Shown here piece by piece: positions 35,716 through 44,022 of a stretch of 64,000 nucleotides of DNA. Below the pieces are notes generated by a model, which saw only the letters and a program-made list of their open reading frames with translations, searched no databases and was not told where the DNA came from. This stretch comes from JAGPUQ01 sp049325095 (GTDB taxonomy: Bacteria; Pseudomonadota; Gammaproteobacteria; Pseudomonadales; Porticoccaceae). The position numbers and the translations under genes are program-made. The number at the start of each line of letters is the position of its first letter. The stretch's first letter is position 1. Where the stretch lies: assembly GCA_049325095.1 (NCBI GenBank), contig JBMOPO010000041.1:1-64000 (forward strand), read 5' to 3'.

Positions 35716-36564
35716 ATGCGATTCACTGGCACCGAGCGGTACGTGGCCACCGGCGATCTGCAGATGGCGGTCAATGCGGCGGTAATCCTGCAACGCCCCC
35801 TGCTGATCAAGGGCGAGCCGGGCACCGGCAAGACCATGCTGGCCGAGGAGGTGGCTGCCGCGCTCGGCAAGCGGCTGATCTCCTGGCACATCAAATCCAC
35901 CACCAAGGCCCAGCAGGGGCTGTACGAATACGACGCCGTGTCGCGGCTGCGCGACTCCCAGCTCGGGGTCGACAAGGTCCACGACATCGGCAACTACATC
36001 AAGCGCGGCAAACTCTGGGATGCGTTCGACTCCGACGAACAGGTGGTGCTGTTGATCGACGAGGTGGACAAGGCCGACATCGAGTTTCCCAACGACCTGC
36101 TGCTCGAACTCGACCGCATGGAATTCCACGTCTACGAGACCGGCCAGCGGGTGGTCGCCAAGCACCGGCCGATCGTGATCATCACCTCCAACAACGAGAA
36201 GGAGCTGCCCGACGCCTTCCTGCGCCGCTGCTTCTTCCACTTCATCAACTTTCCCGATCGGGAGACCATGCTGCGCATCGTCGATGTCCATTTTCCGGGC
36301 ATCAAGAAATCCCTGGTCGACGAGGCCCTCGACGTCTTTTTCGACGTGCGCAAAATCCCGGGACTGAAAAAGAAACCCTCCACTTCGGAGCTGGTGGACT
36401 GGCTCAAGCTGCTGCTGTCCGACGACATCCCGGACGAAATTCTCAAGCAGCGCGATCCCACCAAGGCGATCCCGCCCCTGTACGGCGCCCTGCTGAAGAA
36501 CGAGCAGGACGTGCATCTGCTGGAACGTTTGGCGTTCATGACGCGCCGGGAGAAGAGTGGCTAA
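35716..36564 (+). CDS. MoxR-family AAA+ ATPase
   Basis: The 282-residue protein has Walker A KGEPGTGKTMLAEEVAAALG, Walker B VVLLIDEVDKADIEFPNDLL and sensor VIITSNNEKELPDAFLRRCF. MoxR ATPases are chaperone-like enzymes that help assemble or insert metal into partner complexes, usually acting with a VWA-domain protein encoded next door. The VWA gene starts at the base after this stop codon. The target of the pair is not shown by this neighbourhood; the flanking genes are rnd-ycgL-ycgN and hrpA. Confidence 0.88.
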   Translation: MRFTGTERYVATGDLQMAVNAAVILQRPLLIKGEPGTGKTMLAEEVAAALGKRLISWHIKSTTKAQQGLYEYDAVSRLRDSQLGVDKVHDIGNYIKRGKLWDAFDSDEQVVLLIDEVDKADIEFPNDLLLELDRMEFHVYETGQRVVAKHRPIVIITSNNEKELPDAFLRRCFFHFINFPDRETMLRIVDVHFPGIKKSLVDEALDVFFDVRKIPGLKKKPSTSELVDWLKLLLSDDIPDEILKQRDPTKAIPPLYGALLKNEQDVHLLERLAFMTRREKSG

Positions 36565-37740
36565 ATGCTTCTGAACTTTTTCTATGCCCTGAAGAAGGGC
36601 GGCATTCCGGTTTCCATCAACGAGCTGCTGACCCTGCTGGAAGCGCTGCGGGAGCACGTCGCCTTCGGCAGCATCGATGACTTCTACCTGCTGTCGCGCG
36701 CCGCCCTGGTCAAGGACGAGCGCTACTACGACAAGTTCGACCGCGCCTTCGCCCTGTATTTCAAGGAGCTGGAAACCCTCGACGACTTTCTGGACATCCT
36801 GATCCCGGAGGAGTGGCTGCGCGCGGAGTTCCTCAACAGCCTCACCGAGGAGGAGAAGGCGAAGATCGAGAGCCTGGGCGGTCTCGAGAAACTGATCGAG
36901 GAATTCAAGAAGCGCCTGCAGGAGCAGAAGAAGCGCCACGAGGGCGGCAACAAGTGGATCGGCACCAAGGGCACCTCGCCGTTCGGCAACAGCGGCTACA
37001 ACCCCGAGGGCATCCGGGTCGGCGGCGAGGGCGGCCAGAAGAAGGCCCTCAAGGTCTGGGAGCGGCGCGAGTTCAAGAACCTGGACGACAGCGTCGAGCT
37101 CGGCACTCGCAACATCAAGATCGCGCTGCGCCGGCTGCGCAAGTTCGCGCGCACCGGGGCGGACGAGGAGCTCGATCTCGACGACACCATCCGCTGCACC
37201 GCCAAGAACGCCGGGCTGCTCGACATCAAGATGGTGCCGGAGCGGCACAACGCGGTGAAGGTGCTGCTGTTCTTCGACGTCGGCGGCTCCATGGACCCCT
37301 ATGTGCGCACCTGCGAGGAGCTGTTCTCGGCCACCAGGACCGAGTTCAAGCACCTGGAGTACTACTACTTCCACAACGCGCTCTACGATTACGTGTGGAA
37401 GGACAATTTCCGCCGCTTCAACGAGAAGACGGAAACCATCGACCTGCTGCGCACCTATGCGAGCGATTACAAGGTGATCTTCGTCGGCGATGCCTCCATG
37501 TCGCCCTACGAGCTGGAAAGCCCCGGCGGCAGCGTCGAGTACTACAACAAGGAAACCGGTGTCGAGTGGCTGCAGCGGATGGTCGATACCTATCCCAAGC
37601 TGATCTGGCTGAACCCGGTGCGCCGGGATTACTGGGAGCACACCCCCACCATCCAGCGGGTGCGCAGCATCCTCGAAGACCGCATGTTTCCGCTCACGCT
37701 CGGGGGGCTGGACGAGGGCATCTCGCTGCTGGCGAAGTAG
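36565..37740 (+). CDS. VWA-domain protein, CoxE-like, partner of MoxR
   Basis: The 391-residue protein starts LLNFFYALKKGGIPVSINEL and has a basic Glu/Lys-rich middle. The VWA domain lies at about residues 225-390. Its metal-ion site reads LFFDVGGSMDPYVRTCEEL, which has Gly where many proteins have Ser in DxSxS, a substitution common in this subfamily. The Thr and Asp later in the fold are plausible in KVIFVGDASMSPYELE. With the MoxR ATPase it likely forms a metal-dependent chaperone system. It starts directly after the MoxR stop, so translation is coupled. Confidence 0.85.
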   Translation: MLLNFFYALKKGGIPVSINELLTLLEALREHVAFGSIDDFYLLSRAALVKDERYYDKFDRAFALYFKELETLDDFLDILIPEEWLRAEFLNSLTEEEKAKIESLGGLEKLIEEFKKRLQEQKKRHEGGNKWIGTKGTSPFGNSGYNPEGIRVGGEGGQKKALKVWERREFKNLDDSVELGTRNIKIALRRLRKFARTGADEELDLDDTIRCTAKNAGLLDIKMVPERHNAVKVLLFFDVGGSMDPYVRTCEELFSATRTEFKHLEYYYFHNALYDYVWKDNFRRFNEKTETIDLLRTYASDYKVIFVGDASMSPYELESPGGSVEYYNKETGVEWLQRMVDTYPKLIWLNPVRRDYWEHTPTIQRVRSILEDRMFPLTLGGLDEGISLLAK

Positions 37741-37758
37741 CCGCCGGCCAGCGCCCCG

Positions 37759-40700
37759 ATGTCGCGACCTGCGCCGGCCCCCGCTGCCCTCGACCGCGGT
37801 CGGGCCGCCCTGGAGGACTGCCGCACCCATGAGGTGGCGGCACTGCGCCGGGACCTGGAGCGCGCCGCCGCGCGCCTGCGCAGGGGCCTGCCCGCCGACC
37901 GCGCCCTGAGCGGCGTCGAGGCGCGGATCGCGGCGTCCGCGGCGCAGGTCGCCGCGCGCCGCGCCAGCATTCCGGCCATCCATTATCCGGAGGAACTCCC
38001 GGTCTCCGCCCGGCGCGCGGAGATCGCCGCGGCGCTGCGCGATCACCAGGTGGTGATCGTGGCTGGCGAGACCGGTTCCGGCAAGACCACCCAACTGCCC
38101 AAGATTTGCCTGGAACTGGGGCGCGGCGCGCGCGGGCTGATCGGCCACACCCAGCCGCGCCGCATCGCCGCGCGCACCGTGGCCGCCCGCATCGCCGAGG
38201 AGTTGCGCACCCCCCTGGGCGGGCTGGTCGGCTATCAGGTCCGCTTCACCGACCAGACCGCGGATGGCACCCTGGTCAAGCTGATGACCGACGGCGTGCT
38301 GCTCAACGAGATCGCCCGCGATCCCCGGCTCGCCCGTTACGACACCCTGATCATCGACGAGGCCCACGAGCGCAGCCTCAACATCGACTTCCTGCTCGGC
38401 TACCTCCAGCGGATCCTGCCCGACCGGCCGGAGCTGCGGGTGATCGTCACCTCGGCCACCATCGATGTCGCGCGCTTTGCCGCGCATTTCGGCGGCGCCC
38501 CGGTCATCGAGGTGTCGGGGCGCGGCCATCCGGTGGAGATCCGCTACCGGCCGCCGGAGCCCGATGCCGACCCGGTCGCGGCGGCGGTGGCGGCCATCGC
38601 CGAGCTGGTCGATTCCCCCCAGCGGGGCGACGTGCTGGCGTTCTTCGCCTCCGAGCGCGAGATCCGCGAGGCCTCGGTGCAGTTGCGCCGGCGGGCGCTG
38701 CCCGGGGTGGAGGCCCTGCCGCTCTACGCCCGCCTCGGGCTGGCCGAGCAGAACCGGGTGTTCCAGCCCGGCCGCGGGGTGCGGGTGGTGCTGGCCACCA
38801 ATGTCGCGGAGACCTCGCTCACCGTGCCCGGGATCCGCTACGTGGTCGACGGCGGCCGGGCGCGGATCAGCCGCTACAGCTATCGCACCAAGGTGCAGCG
38901 CCTGCCGGTGGAGGCGATCTCCCGGGCCAGTGCCAACCAGCGCGCCGGGCGCTGCGGGCGGATCGGCCCGGGAGTCTGCGTGCGCCTCTATGCCGAGGCC
39001 GACTTCCTCACCCGGCCGGAATACACGGATCCGGAGATCCTGCGCACTAATCTGGCCGCGGTCATTCTGCGCATGCTGGAGCTGCGACTGGGGGATATCC
39101 GGGAATTTCCGTTTCTGGATCCGCCCGATCAGCGCCAGATCAACGACGGCTTCCAGTTGCTGCACGAGTTGCAGGCGATCACGCCCGGCGGTGAGCTGAC
39201 CGACATCGGCCGCGCCCTGAGCCGGCTGCCGGTGGATCCGCGGCTGGGCCGCATGCTGGTGGCGGCGGTGGCCGAGAACTGCCTGCGGGAAGTCCTGGTG
39301 ATCACCGCGGCGCTGAGCATCCAGGATCCCCGCGAGCGGCCGGCCGACCAGCGCCAGGCCGCCGAGGAGCGCCAGCGCCAATGGCTCGATCCGCAATCCG
39401 ATTTCGTCACCCTGCTCAACCTCTGGAACGACCTGGAAGCGCGCCGCCAGCAGCTCTCGCGCAGTGCCTTCGAGCGCCACTGCCGCCAGCACTTCCTGTC
39501 GCCGCTGCGCCTGCGCGAATGGCGCGACCTGCATCACCAGTTGCATCTGGCCTGCCGCGATCTGGGCTGGCACGACAACCGCGCGCCGGCCACGGCCCGC
39601 CAGATCCATCGCGCGCTGCTGTGCGGCCTGCTCACCCAGGTCGGCGTGCGCGGCGAGCGGCGCGAATACCAGGCGCCGCGCAACCTGCGCTTTCAGGTCT
39701 TTCCGGGGTCCGCGGTGGCCAAGGCGGCGCCGCGCTGGGTGATGGCCGCCGAGTTGATCGAGACCAGCCGCCTGTACGCCCATCTGTGCGCCGCCATCGA
39801 ACCCGAGTGGCTGGTGGAATTCGCCGGGCATCTGGTCAGGAAGAGCCACAGCGAGCCCCACTACAGCGCCCGCCACGGGCAGGTGCTGGCCTGGGAGCGG
39901 CAGACCCTCTACGGCCTGGTGATCCAGGAGCGCGGGCGCGTCGGCTACGCGGCGCTGGATCCCGCGGGTGCGCGCGAGATCTTCATCCGCGAGGCACTGG
40001 TGGAGGGCGGCTACCAGCGCGGCGGCCAGGGTGCCTTTTTCCGCCACAACCAAGCGTTGGTCGAAGAGCTGCAGGAACTGGAGGATCGCTTCCGGCGCCG
40101 CGACATCCTCGCCGACACCGAGGCGCTGTTCCGCTTCTACGCCGAGCGTGTGCCGGCGGACATCACCGGGTTGCGCGCCTTCGAGCACTGGCGCCGGCAG
40201 GCCGAGCGGCAGGATCCGCGGCTGTTGTTCGCGCCCCGCGAGCGGCTGCTGCGCAACGCGCCCCTGGCCGGCGAGGAGGCCCAGTTTCCCCGCGAGGTCG
40301 CCTGGGGCGGCGTGACCTATCGGATCGACTACCGCTTCGAGCCCGGCGCGCCCGGCGACGGCGTCACCCTGGTGGTGCCGGTGGCAGCGCTCCACCAGGT
40401 GCCCGAGCATCGGGGCGACTGGCTGGTGCCCGGACTGTTGCGCGACAAGTGCACGGAGCTGATCAAGACATTGCCGCGCCAGTGCCGGCGGCCGCTGGTG
40501 CCGATCCCGGACACGGTGGATCGCCTGCTCGACGGGTTGCGGCCGGAGGATCGACCGCTCACCGCAGTCCTCGCCGAACGCATCCTGCGGCTCACCGGCC
40601 AGCAGGTGCCGGCCGACGCCTGGCAACCCGGACGGCTGGATGCCTTCTATCACCTGAATTACCGGCTGATCGACGAGCACGGCGCGGTGCTGGAGCAGAG

Positions 40701-41670
40701 CCGCGAGCTCGCCGAGCTCAGGCGCAAGTACCGCGACCGGGTGCGGGCGGCGCTGCGCGCGCCCGAGGGCCCGAGCCCGGAGCGCACCGGGCTGCGCGAC
40801 TGGAGCTTCGGCGAACTCCCGGAGGTGGTCGCTATCGACCGCAACGGCCTTCAGGTGCGGGCCTATCCGGGCCTGGTCGACGAGGGCGACAGCGCGGCCC
40901 TGCGGCTGTTCGACACGCCGGCCGCGGCCACCGCCGCCACCCGCCTGGGGCTGATCCGGCTGGCCGCGCTGGCGCTCGGCGATACCCTCAAGTATTTGCG
41001 CAAGGAGCTGTTCAGGGGCGCGGCCCTGCAACTCGCGGCGGCGGGTCTGCCGGCCCGCGAAGCGCTGGTCGAAGAGGTCATCGGGGGCGCGCTCGAACGG
41101 GCGCTGTTCGCCGGTCGCCCCCCGCCCCGGGACGCCGCCGCCTTTGCCGCCTGCCTCGAGGGTCGCCAGCGGGTGGTGGAGATCGCCCAGCGCCTGGCCG
41201 CCCAGGTGCTGTCCTGGGCCGAGGAACTGCGCGCCCTGCGCGGGATGCTGGCGGCGCGCGAGGCGCGCTTTCCCGAGGCGGTGGCCGAGGGCCGGGCGCA
41301 GCTCGAGTTTCTGTTGCGGCCGGGGTTCCTGCGCGATACCGAGCCCCGCTGGCTGGACCAGTATTCCCGCTATTTCAAGGCCGCCCTGGCGCGTTTCGAG
41401 CGGCTGCCCGGGCAACCGGAGCGCGATCGCGCCAACGCTGCCGAGATCGCGGCCCTGCTCGACTGGTGGGCGGCTCGCAGCGCCGAGGACGGGGCGCAGG
41501 GTCCGCGGGCCCGCGCGGCGCTCGCCGATTTCCGCTACCGGATCGAGGAGCTGCGCGTCTCGCTCTGTGCCCAGCAGCTCAAGACCCTGGTGCCGGTCTC
41601 TCCCAAGCGGCTCGCCGCGCTGCGCGCCGAGCTGGAACGGGAGTTTGCCATTTCAGCCGGCCGCCCCTAG
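37759..41670 (+). CDS. hrpA: ATP-dependent RNA helicase HrpA
   Basis: The 1303-residue DEAH-box helicase has Walker A VAGETGSGKTTQLPKICLEL near residue 100, the IIDEAHERSLNIDFLLGYLQ box near residue 200 and SATIDVARFAAHFGG. The late helicase motif reads ASANQRAGRCGRIGPGVCVR. The helicase core is followed by the winged-helix, HA2 and OB regions and a long C-terminal domain (DUF3418) that is characteristic of HrpA. In E. coli HrpA resolves stalled ribosomes. Its length matches E. coli HrpA (about 1300). The stop codon overlaps the -10 box of the rpsF promoter. Confidence 0.95.
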   Translation: MSRPAPAPAALDRGRAALEDCRTHEVAALRRDLERAAARLRRGLPADRALSGVEARIAASAAQVAARRASIPAIHYPEELPVSARRAEIAAALRDHQVVIVAGETGSGKTTQLPKICLELGRGARGLIGHTQPRRIAARTVAARIAEELRTPLGGLVGYQVRFTDQTADGTLVKLMTDGVLLNEIARDPRLARYDTLIIDEAHERSLNIDFLLGYLQRILPDRPELRVIVTSATIDVARFAAHFGGAPVIEVSGRGHPVEIRYRPPEPDADPVAAAVAAIAELVDSPQRGDVLAFFASEREIREASVQLRRRALPGVEALPLYARLGLAEQNRVFQPGRGVRVVLATNVAETSLTVPGIRYVVDGGRARISRYSYRTKVQRLPVEAISRASANQRAGRCGRIGPGVCVRLYAEADFLTRPEYTDPEILRTNLAAVILRMLELRLGDIREFPFLDPPDQRQINDGFQLLHELQAITPGGELTDIGRALSRLPVDPRLGRMLVAAVAENCLREVLVITAALSIQDPRERPADQRQAAEERQRQWLDPQSDFVTLLNLWNDLEARRQQLSRSAFERHCRQHFLSPLRLREWRDLHHQLHLACRDLGWHDNRAPATARQIHRALLCGLLTQVGVRGERREYQAPRNLRFQVFPGSAVAKAAPRWVMAAELIETSRLYAHLCAAIEPEWLVEFAGHLVRKSHSEPHYSARHGQVLAWERQTLYGLVIQERGRVGYAALDPAGAREIFIREALVEGGYQRGGQGAFFRHNQALVEELQELEDRFRRRDILADTEALFRFYAERVPADITGLRAFEHWRRQAERQDPRLLFAPRERLLRNAPLAGEEAQFPREVAWGGVTYRIDYRFEPGAPGDGVTLVVPVAALHQVPEHRGDWLVPGLLRDKCTELIKTLPRQCRRPLVPIPDTVDRLLDGLRPEDRPLTAVLAERILRLTGQQVPADAWQPGRLDAFYHLNYRLIDEHGAVLEQSRELAELRRKYRDRVRAALRAPEGPSPERTGLRDWSFGELPEVVAIDRNGLQVRAYPGLVDEGDSAALRLFDTPAAATAATRLGLIRLAALALGDTLKYLRKELFRGAALQLAAAGLPAREALVEEVIGGALERALFAGRPPPRDAAAFAACLEGRQRVVEIAQRLAAQVLSWAEELRALRGMLAAREARFPEAVAEGRAQLEFLLRPGFLRDTEPRWLDQYSRYFKAALARFERLPGQPERDRANAAEIAALLDWWAARSAEDGAQGPRARAALADFRYRIEELRVSLCAQQLKTLVPVSPKRLAALRAELEREFAISAGRP

Positions 41671-41673
41671 AAT
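41645..41673 (+). promoter_or_regulatory. Promoter of rpsF ribosomal operon
   Basis: TTGCCA (41645-41650) and TAGAAT (41668-41673) are spaced by 17 bases. The -10 box begins with the stop codon of hrpA. Confidence 0.65.
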
Positions 41674-41749
41674 GGCGCCCCCGCCGGCGCTGCCGGCGGC
41701 TCCTTGCCGCACCGCTAACCCGGGCGGCTGCAATCCACGGGGAGCGACA
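41674..41749 (+). promoter_or_regulatory. rpsF leader, possible S6:S18 autoregulatory structure
   Basis: The leader holds an 8-pair hairpin (CCGCCGGC-GCT-GCCGGCGG) and then GCCGC-ACCGCTAACCCG-GGCGGC. S6 leaders in many bacteria bind the S6:S18 complex through a hairpin with a CCG bulge. An ACCG stretch next to a GCCGC/GCGGC stem is compatible, but identity is only suggested by position and this pattern. Confidence 0.35.
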
Positions 41750-42202
41750 ATGCGTCATTACGAGATCGTGTTTCTGGTCCATCCGGACCAGAGCGACCAG
41801 GTCGGCGCCATGATCGACCGCTACGTCAGTATCGTCGAATCCGGCGGCGGCAGCGTGCACCGCCGCGAGGACTGGGGCCGCCGTCCGCTGGCCTATCCGA
41901 TCCAGAAAGTCCATAAGGCACACTACGCCCTGCTCAACGTCGAGTGCGGGCAGGAGGCGATCGAGGAACTCGATTCGGCATTCCGCTTCAACGATGCGGT
42001 GCTGCGCAGCCTGATCATCCGGCGCGATCGGGCGATGACCGAGGAGACCCAGTTCCTCAAGGAAGAGCGCGCCGACCGGGCCGAAAAGGAAGCGCGGGAG
42101 CGCCGCGAGGCCGAGCGCGCCGCGCGCGCCGCGGCCGAGGGTGAAGCGAGTGCCGCAGCGGAGGAGCCCGCGGTGGCCGGCGCCGGGGAGGAGGAGAGTT
42201 GA
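41750..42202 (+). CDS. rpsF: 30S ribosomal protein S6
   Basis: The 150-residue protein starts MRHYEIVFLVHPDQSDQVGA and contains DWGRRPLAYPIQKVHKAHYA, the S6 core. The C-terminal 45 residues form a charged Glu/Arg-rich helix followed by an acidic Ala/Glu tail. In E. coli the S6 tail is extended with added Glu residues; here an encoded acidic tail is present. S6 pairs with S18 on the small subunit. The ATG is preceded by GGGGAG. The open frame upstream is shadow of hrpA. Confidence 0.95.
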   Translation: MRHYEIVFLVHPDQSDQVGAMIDRYVSIVESGGGSVHRREDWGRRPLAYPIQKVHKAHYALLNVECGQEAIEELDSAFRFNDAVLRSLIIRRDRAMTEETQFLKEERADRAEKEARERREAERAARAAAEGEASAAAEEPAVAGAGEEES

Positions 42203-42204
42203 CC

Positions 42205-42432
42205 ATGTCCAAATTCAATCGTCGGCGCAAATTCTGCCGGTTCACCGCCGAAGGCATCACCGAGATCGACTACAAGGATCTCGAGCTGCTGCGGCCCTAT
42301 GTATCGGAAACCGGCAAGATCGTCCCCAGCCGCATCACGGGGACCAACGCGCGCTATCAGCGGCAACTGGCGACCGCGATCAAGCGGGCGCGGTTCCTGG
42401 CGCTGCTGCCCTACAGCGACAGTCACAAGTAA
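42205..42432 (+). CDS. rpsR: 30S ribosomal protein S18
   Basis: The 75-residue protein starts MSKFNRRRKFCRFTAEGITE and contains IDYKDLELLRPYVSETGKIV and RITGTNARYQRQLATAIKRA, which identify S18. An in-frame TTG at 42199 could add two residues but the ATG gives the usual family start. The GGAGGAGAG ribosome-binding stretch lies inside the end of rpsF. S18 binds S6 in the small subunit. Confidence 0.96.
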   Translation: MSKFNRRRKFCRFTAEGITEIDYKDLELLRPYVSETGKIVPSRITGTNARYQRQLATAIKRARFLALLPYSDSHK

Positions 42433-42446
42433 TCCGGGACGGCGCC

Positions 42447-43331
42447 GTGCTCGCCCTGGCGCGGTTCGTCATGGCCAGCCGGGCCCGCGCCGGCCTGGTC
42501 GCCGCCGCAGGCAATCTGCTGCCGCTGATCAGTCCGGCGACCGTGGCGCTGGTGGCGCTGCGCAAGGGCTGGCGCGAAGGGCTGCTGGTGGCCCTGTGGG
42601 CGGCGCTGCCCCTGGTGGCACTGTTCCAGGCCGGTGGGATGACCCCGGTGCTGGTCGCGGCGTCGCTGCTGACCCTGGCCGTGGTGATGGTGGCCGCGCT
42701 GATGCTGCGCGCCACCGCGTCCTGGCAGTTCGCGCTGCTCGCGCTGGTCGGGAGCAGCGCCGCGTTCGCCCTGGTGCTGGGGTGGCTGCTAAGCGCCGAG
42801 GTCGCCGCCTTCGGGGCCGGGCTCGGCAAGCTGTTCGCGCAGCTGCAGGCCGCCGGTCGGGGGCCGGGCTGGGAGCCGGATACGACGGCAGTACTCGGGC
42901 TGCTGGCCTGGGTGATGGCGGCGAGCGGGCTGGGCAGCCTGTTGCTGGGGCGCTGGTGGCAGGCGCTGCTCTACAATCCCGGCGGGCTCGGCCGGGAGTT
43001 GCGCGGCCTGCGGCTGAGCGCCCCTGCGGCACTGGGGCTGATGGCCGGACTGGTGGCCTGCCAGCTGGGCCCGGTGGGCTATCTGGCCTGGGGCAATCTG
43101 CTGGGCCTGCCGCTGTTCGTGAACGGGGTGGCACTGGTGCATCACCTGGTCGCGGCGTCCCCGCGGGTCGGCACGCACTGGCTGGCGGTATTCTATGTCG
43201 GGCTGGTGTTGTTGTTCGGGCCCCTGGGGGCATTGCTGACCGGGGTGGGTTTCCTGGACAGCCTGATGGATCTGCGGGCGCGCCTGGCCCGCCGGTCGGA
43301 TGATCCGGGCGGGTCCGGCGGGGACCCTTGA
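42447..43331 (+). CDS. DUF2232 membrane protein
   Basis: The 294-residue protein has about eight predicted membrane helices. The start is a GTG at 42447 (VLALARFVMASRARAGLVAA) and the C-terminus carries VGFLDSLMDLRARLARR. It belongs to the DUF2232 (YybS-like) membrane proteins, whose function is unknown. The same family is commonly found between rpsR and rplI in gammaproteobacteria, so position supports the call. It has no catalytic motif. It may be co-translated with the ribosomal genes since gaps are under 30 bases. Confidence 0.75.
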   Translation: MLALARFVMASRARAGLVAAAGNLLPLISPATVALVALRKGWREGLLVALWAALPLVALFQAGGMTPVLVAASLLTLAVVMVAALMLRATASWQFALLALVGSSAAFALVLGWLLSAEVAAFGAGLGKLFAQLQAAGRGPGWEPDTTAVLGLLAWVMAASGLGSLLLGRWWQALLYNPGGLGRELRGLRLSAPAALGLMAGLVACQLGPVGYLAWGNLLGLPLFVNGVALVHHLVAASPRVGTHWLAVFYVGLVLLFGPLGALLTGVGFLDSLMDLRARLARRSDDPGGSGGDP

Positions 43332-43357
43332 TCGGCTGAACAAGCGAGGTATTGGCG

Positions 43358-43807
43358 ATGGAAGTGATTCTGTTGGAAAAGACCGGCCGGCTCGGCGATA
43401 TCGGCGACCGGGTCAAGGTGAAGGCGGGTTACGGGCGCAACTACCTGATCCCGCAGGGCAAGGCGGTATTCGCCACGGCCGAGAACCTGGCCCGCTTCGA
43501 GGCCCGGCGCACCGAGTTGGAGCGGGTCGCGGCGGAGCGGCTCGCGGCGGCCCAGGCGCTCGCCGAACGCATCGGTCAGGTCGGCACGCTCAGCATCGGC
43601 GCCGCGGCCGGCGAAGGCGGCAAGCTGTTCGGCTCGATCGGGGCGCGGGACATCGCCGATGCGCTGGCCGCGGCGGGAATCGAGGTGCCGCGCACGGCGA
43701 TCCGGCTGCCGACCGGCGGTATCCGCGAATTGGGCGAGTGGAGCGTCGAGATCCAACTGCACTCCGATGTGATGCAGGTGCTGAGCCTGCGGGTGGTCGA
43801 GGAGTGA
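43358..43807 (+). CDS. rplI: 50S ribosomal protein L9
   Basis: The 149-residue protein has the L9 signature GRLGDIGDRVKVKAGYGRNYLIPQGKA split over residues 11-37, starting MEVILLEKTGRLG. A long connecting helix rich in Glu, Arg and Ala follows, and then the C-terminal domain with GGKLFGSIGARDIADAL. An in-frame TTG at 43352 is not needed. It is separated from dnaB by a spacer that holds a copy of the structured repeat. Confidence 0.96.
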   Translation: MEVILLEKTGRLGDIGDRVKVKAGYGRNYLIPQGKAVFATAENLARFEARRTELERVAAERLAAAQALAERIGQVGTLSIGAAAGEGGKLFGSIGARDIADALAAAGIEVPRTAIRLPTGGIRELGEWSVEIQLHSDVMQVLSLRVVEE

Positions 43808-43847
43808 TGCAGCCGGTCCCCGCCGTGCGGTGGGGATCCCGAGAGCT

Positions 43848-43986
43848 GGTGAATTTTTCAAGCGCTCGGCCCGGCCGGGGAGGGCCGGTCGCGGATCGAG
43901 CGCGCCAGTGCCTGATCCGCGCGAGCAAGTCCGGGCCTGTACCGGACTTGCGACGGAAGAAATGCACGGGACGTGTATTTCTTCAC
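43848..43986 (+). repeat. Structured 139-base repeat, copy in rplI-dnaB spacer
   Basis: Same element as 24553-24691, ungapped and 82 percent identical by hand count. Hairpins lie at 43870-43875/43882-43887, 43890-43896/43913-43919, 43924-43932/43942-43950 and 43958-43966/43972-43980, with a closing helix 43848-43852/43981-43985. An outer AGAG/CTCT pairing extends the closing helix in this copy. The pairs 43893/43916 (G-C) and 43959/43979 (A-T) differ from the other copy on both sides while staying paired. It lies between two genes on the same strand and may lie within their shared transcript. Confidence 0.75.
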
Positions 43987-44022
43987 AGACTCTGAGTGGG
44001 CCGGATCGCAGGGGCCGGGCGT

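Noticed and set aside
35698..41415. A very long open frame on the minus strand (about 1900 codons) opposite MoxR, VWA and hrpA
   Set aside because: It lies antisense to three clearly recognised genes, its translation has no recognisable domain, and such frames are common in high-GC coding DNA.
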